A stretch of DNA of 64,000 bases from Tragulus kanchil (Eukaryota; Chordata; Mammalia; Artiodactyla; Tragulidae). The notes below the pieces were generated by a model, which was not told where the DNA came from, ran no database searches, and saw only the letters and a list, made by a program, of their open reading frames with translations. Location of the stretch: the NCBI GenBank assembly GCA_022376925.1, contig JAIOJX010000025.1, positions 100,281,608-100,345,607 of the forward strand, written 5' to 3'. Shown in pieces: positions 59,800 to 64,000 of the stretch. Positions within the stretch are counted from its first letter, which is position 1; each line of letters starts with the position of its first letter. Both the position numbers and the translations under genes were made by a program.

Positions 59800-60460
59800 C
59801 CTTAGCAATTTTTGATTTTTACTCAGTATTTTATGTTTTAGATTTATCTATGGATATTTGTCTATGATGATATATAAGTTCTTCATCAATATTCATGAAG
59901 CCTTGTTTTAAATAGGCCCTGATTATTTATCCTATATCCTATCAAGTTATATTTAGGTGGTATCCAATATATTCCTACCATGAATTCTTTATCAATAAAT
60001 GTCTTTTTTGTATATCACTTTTGTGAAAATATCAACATATTTCTGCAGGGTTATAATCTAGTAATGGGATTTCCATATTGTGGCAAATGTACTATTTGTT
60101 CACCTGTACGGTTTGTCACTTTGGGACTTGCCAATACAAGAGATCAGGAGAGGTGGTTTTAGTCCTTGGGTTGGGAAGATACCCTGGAGGAAGAAGTGGC
60201 AACCCACTCTAGTATTCTTGCCTGGAGACTGCCACGGACAGAGGAGCCTGGTGTTCCACAGCCTAGGGGATTGCAAATAGTCAGACACGACTGAGTGATG
60301 GAGCACGCACACACTATTTGTTACTAAAATTTCTCCAAAGTGTTTATACTAACTTTCAGACTTCCTATCAGAGCATAAAGTTCTCCTTTCTCTACAATCA
60401 CACCAAACTTGTCATTGTTACAAATTTCAATTTTTCACAGATGACAATTTGATTTTTAAA
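59800..60460 (-). repeat. L1 LINE fragment, interrupted by Bov-tA
   Basis: 'atccaatatattcctaccat', 'tttctgcagggttataatct', 'agtaatgggatttccatatt', then, after the SINE, 'tttctccaaagtgtttatac', matching reverse L1 ORF2 3' sequence. Confidence 0.65.
60101..60312 (+). repeat. Bov-tA SINE (copy at 61206-61417)
   Basis: 'tggaggaagaagtggcaacc', 'attcttgcctggagactgcc', 'agtcagacacgactgagtga'; target-site duplication actatttgtt (60091-60100 and 60313-60322). Inserted in L1. Confidence 0.92.
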
Positions 60461-60533
60461 AATCAAATTTAACAATCATTAAGTGTCTGTTTTAGATATA
60501 TCTCTGTGCTTAGTTTTATATTGAATGCAAAAG

Positions 60534-60717
60534 GGAAAGTGGCTCAGTTGTGTTTGATTCTTTGAGACCCCATGGACGAGCCATGGAATTTTCCAAGCAA
60601 GAATACTGGAGTGAGTAGCAATTCCCTCCTTCAGAAGATCATCCAAATCTAGGCATCAAAGTGGGGTCGCCTGCATTGCAGGCAGATTCTTTACCAGCTG
60701 AGCTACCAGGGAAGCCC
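60534..60717 (-). repeat. Bov-tA SINE (copy at 61638-61820)
   Basis: 'tggctcagttgtgtttgatt', 'cctgcattgcaggcagattc', 'gagctaccagggaagccc'. Lacks part of the middle. Confidence 0.92.
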
Positions 60718-60774
60718 ATCAAAAACAAAACAAGATGTAATTGGAGGAATCTAATATGCAGCCTTCACTCCTGC

Positions 60775-60905
60775 CACCTGTGAAAACCAAGTCAAATCAC
60801 TTAATCTTCCCAGGCTTCAGTTTCTTTCATCTGTAATCTTAAAGGCTGGACATGAAAATATCTCCTGTCCTTTTCACCTCTGATCTTGACTCTATGATGC
60901 TCCAT
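60775..60905 (+). repeat. MIR SINE (copy at about 61878-62010)
   Basis: 'aagtcaaatcacttaatctt', 'cccaggcttcagtttctttc', 'atctgtaatcttaaaggctg'. Confidence 0.7.
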
Positions 60906-62262
60906 GGAAGCTCACAAACCCATAGGAGAAACAACATATACCTAAGTAGCTGTTGTGCCAGCAAAACATACAAACAAGGAGAGTACAGAGGATCCAAACA
61001 GGAAAGGGGCCTCCCCCCTTGGGAAGATTTTTATGAGTCAATTGAATGATCTGTATCCAGGATGGCTCAGGAATAAATGGAGGAAAGGAAATTCAGAGAA
61101 AGAGCCTGGATGGAGGCCTCAGGATAAAAGAGTGAGGGGAACAAGGGCAGATGGACCGTAATCTAGTAATGGGATTTCCATATTGTGGCAAATGTACTAT
61201 TTGTTCACCTGTACGGTTTGTCACTTTGGGACTTGCCAATACAAGAGATCAGGAGAGGTGGTTTTAGTCCTTGGGTTGGGAAGATACCCTGGAGGAAGAA
61301 GTGGCAACCCACTCTAGTATTCTTGCCTGGAGACTGCCACGGACAGAGGAGCCTGGTGTTCCACAGCCTAGGGGATTGCAAATAGTCAGACACGACTGAG
61401 TGATGGAGCACGCACACACTATTTGTTACTAAAATTTCTCCAAAGTGTTTATACTAACTTTCAGACTTCCTATCAGAGCATAAAGTTCTCCTTTCTCTAC
61501 AATCACACCAAACTTGTCATTGTTACAAATTTCAATTTTTCACAGATGACAATTTGATTTTTAAAAATCAAATTTAACAATCATTAAGTGTCTGTTTTAG
61601 ATATATCTCTGTGCTTAGTTTTATATTGAATGCAAAAGGAAAGTGGCTCAGTTGTGTTTGATTCTTTGAGACCCCATGGACGAGCCATGGAATTTTCCAA
61701 GCAAGAATACTGGAGTGAGTAGCAATTCCCTCCTTCAGAAGATCATCCAAATCTAGGCATCAAAGTGGGGTCGCCTGCATTGCAGGCAGATTCTTTACCA
61801 GCTGAGCTACCAGGGAAGCCCATCAAAAACAAAACAAGATGTAATTGGAGGAATCTAATATGCAGCCTTCACTCCTGCCACCTGTGAAAACCAAGTCAAA
61901 TCACTTAATCTTCCCAGGCTTCAGTTTCTTTCATCTGTAATCTTAAAGGCTGGACATGAAAATATCTCCTGTCCTTTTCACCTCTGATCTTGACTCTATG
62001 ATGCTCCATGGAAGCTCACAAACCCATAGGAGAAACAACATATACCTAAGTAGCTGTTGTGCCAGCAAAACATACAAACAAGGAGAGTACAGAGGATCCA
62101 AACAGGAAAGGGGCCTCCCCCCTTGGGAAGATTTTTATGAGTCAATTGAATGATCTGTATCCAGGATGGCTCAGGAATAAATGGAGGAAAGGAAATTCAG
62201 AGAAAGAGCCTGGATGGAGGCCTCAGGATAAAAGAGTGAGGGGAACAAGGGCAGATGGACCG

Positions 62263-63031
62263 CTAAGCCACCGCACAAGGCGTGAGGTGAGTGCTGGGGG
62301 GAGGCCATGCACAGGGAATCTTTATTAGGCCAAAGTGTAATAGATCTTCATCATTTTGTTGATGGTTATATGTGTAATCCCACCAAAGCAATTTGGAATC
62401 CAGTCTGTAACTAAGGCAGATGGTCAATTTATTTTCAGTTGAAAATAAAGCCATAAAACTAGTATCTATGAGGCTCATCAACTGACTTGATAGTCACTTC
62501 TCAAACAAGATTGCTGGGGTGGGGGGATGAGGGGGGTTGGAAAACAGGAAGAAGCATGGTAGAGATAAGAATGTAGCCTCCTTAACTTACTACCCTGAGG
62601 AACCATGCTCCTTTGTATTTTTGAATTCTGATGGATTGGTTTGAAAGAGTCCATTGTTGACAGTTATATCTGGCTCAAAAAAACTCTCAGAACCTGATGG
62701 AATTCTTAGCATTTAAGATTCTTAGACCAGATTTTTAAAGTCCAAAATAAGTTTTATTCCTGAGAGGAAAACAAGCCCTTTGAAGGAGCTATAATTTATT
62801 ACACTAGAATGGTGCTGAATTACACTTTGAAAAGTACACTATGGATCTGATTCTGAAGAAGCTAAGCTATCGTTGCTTGAGAACATCAAAACAGCAGGAA
62901 AAAAAAAAAAAAAAACAGCAGGCAAAATATATGGGCCCAAATCTTAAATCTTCCATTATAAAGTAGGATATTTATTTAAGCAAGGTATTTAAGCATTGTT
63001 TGTTAGTATTACAATTATATTTAGCTACATG
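62263..63031. other. Non-coding DNA with G-rich patch and A-run
   Basis: A G-rich tract at about 62515-62541 (copy at about 63690) and an 18-base-class A run near 62899. The 72-codon reverse frame is repeated in the second copy and has no family features. Confidence 0.5.
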
Positions 63032-63158
63032 TGGAGGAAGAAATGGCAGCCACTTCAGTATTCCTGCCTGCAGAATCCCATGGACAGAGCAGGCTGGTGG
63101 ACTACCGTCCATAGGGTTGCGTAGAGTCAGACACCACTGAAGTGACTTAGCACACATG
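63032..63158 (+). repeat. Bov-tA/BovB 3' fragment
   Basis: 'aagaaatggcagccacttca', 'cagaatcccatggacagagc', 'gtagagtcagacaccactga'; the tRNA head is missing. Confidence 0.85.
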
Positions 63159-64000
63159 TAGCAAAATAGCCTACATAATCTCCATGTGTTTACAGCAATA
63201 CTATTTTTCCCATATAGTAAGAAATCTGAGGCTGGCAGCTCAAGACTGGTACAGTGACTCCATGTTGTCATCAACAAGCCAGTATTGTTCCTAGCTTTCT
63301 GACTCAAGATTACTTTTCTTTTAAAAATACTTCATTATGTTAGAACTTTTTTTTTCGCCATATAAGGAAATTCAGAGAAAGAGCCTGGATGGAGGCCTCA
63401 GGATAAAAGAGTGAGGGGAACAAGGGCAGATGGACCGCTAAGCCACCGCACAAGGCGTGAGGTGAGTGCTGGGGGGAGGCCATGCACAGGGAATCTTTAT
63501 TAGGCCAAAGTGTAATAGATCTTCATCATTTTGTTGATGGTTATATGTGTAATCCCACCAAAGCAATTTGGAATCCAGTCTGTAACTAAGGCAGATGGTC
63601 AATTTATTTTCAGTTGAAAATAAAGCCATAAAACTAGTATCTATGAGGCTCATCAACTGACTTGATAGTCACTTCTCAAACAAGATTGCTGGGGTGGGGG
63701 GATGAGGGGGGTTGGAAAACAGGAAGAAGCATGGTAGAGATAAGAATGTAGCCTCCTTAACTTACTACCCTGAGGAACCATGCTCCTTTGTATTTTTGAA
63801 TTCTGGTGGATTGGTTTGAAAGAGTCCATTGTTGACAGTTATATCTGGCTCAAAAAAACTCTCAGAACCTGATGGAATTCTTAGCATTTAAGATTCTTAG
63901 ACCAGATTTTTAAAGTCCAAAATAAGTTTTATTCCTGAGAGGAAAACAAGCCCTTTGAAGGAGCTATAATTTATTACACTAGAATGGTGCTGAATTACAC

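Larger units (their letters stand above)
60054..62262. repeat. Direct duplication, pair 19 (60054-61158 / 61159-62262)
   Basis: Abutting copies, offset 1105 to 1104 (one G in aaagggaaagtgg vs aaaggaaagtgg). The identical 65-70-codon frames are copies of SINE and intron sequence. Confidence 0.97.
62189..64000. repeat. Direct duplication, pair 20, second copy runs off the window (62189-63363 / 63364-64000+)
   Basis: Offset 1175, no net indel over the 637 bases visible, one substitution (ctgatgg vs ctggtgg). The first 70 or so bases are also at about 61085-61158, so they are present three times. Confidence 0.96.

Noticed and set aside
3250..64000. The tandem pairs as biological segmental duplications, a new mobile element or a satellite
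   Set aside because: Units share no sequence with one another, have no common ends, and all fall in one size class with error-like differences at the junctions.
1..64000. CRISPR arrays, operons, phage or retroviral proviruses
   Set aside because: The repeats are few-copy duplications or mammalian SINE/LINE remnants; no short spaced repeats, no LTR pairs, no bacterial gene layout.

Overview
This is nuclear DNA from a ruminant. It carries BovB (RTE) LINE 3' ends, many tRNA-derived Bov-tA SINEs with the BovB-type tail, CHR-type (Cetartiodactyla) SINEs, L1 remnants and old mammalian MIR/L2/MER5A copies. There is no prokaryotic gene organisation, CRISPR array, rRNA, tRNA gene or retroviral provirus. 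The species cannot be fixed. The CHR-type SINEs have a body I do not recognise from cattle, so a non-bovine ruminant is possible.

One real protein-coding element is visible, and it lies on the minus strand. Positions 22511-22412 encode the first 33 codons plus one base of KCNIP4, in the isoform with the hydrophobic KIS N-terminus (KChIP4a). The exon ends in a clean GTAAGG splice donor. A GC-rich, CpG-dense stretch with a (GCC)8 repeat lies just upstream (about 22.79-22.96 kb) and is the likely promoter/5' leader. The rest of the window is best read as KCNIP4 intron or upstream sequence. No other exon was found, and none of the other open frames looks like a gene.

The dominant structural feature is a set of 20 back-to-back direct duplications. 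Each has a period of about 1.03-1.19 kb, they start at unrelated places from 3.25 kb to the end, and together they add roughly 21-22 kb of redundant sequence. Seven pairs of consecutive duplications overlap, so parts of those segments occur three times. Copies are nearly identical. They differ mainly in homopolymer lengths, microsatellites and small indels, many of these near the junctions, and several junctions carry short corrupted echoes of nearby sequence. The uniform size, the lack of shared sequence at the borders and the error-like differences point to unmerged overlaps between assembled fragments (false duplications), not biology. One of them doubles the KCNIP4 promoter but not its coding exon.

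Layout: 0-3.2 kb MIR, Bov-tA and a CHR-type SINE. 3.2-8.2 kb two duplications, BovB end. 8.2-10.2 kb Bov-tA and a three-level nest (L2, then Bov-tA, then CHR). 10.2-21 kb four duplications with MIR, Bov-tA and unique DNA. 21-25 kb KCNIP4 exon and duplicated promoter. 25-29.2 kb unduplicated L2, Bov-tA, MIR and L1 3' end. 29.2-37.7 kb four duplications with CHR SINE and MER5A. 37.7-40.9 kb unduplicated. 40.9-64 kb nine further duplications with L1, BovB, Bov-tA and MIR; the last runs off the end of the window.
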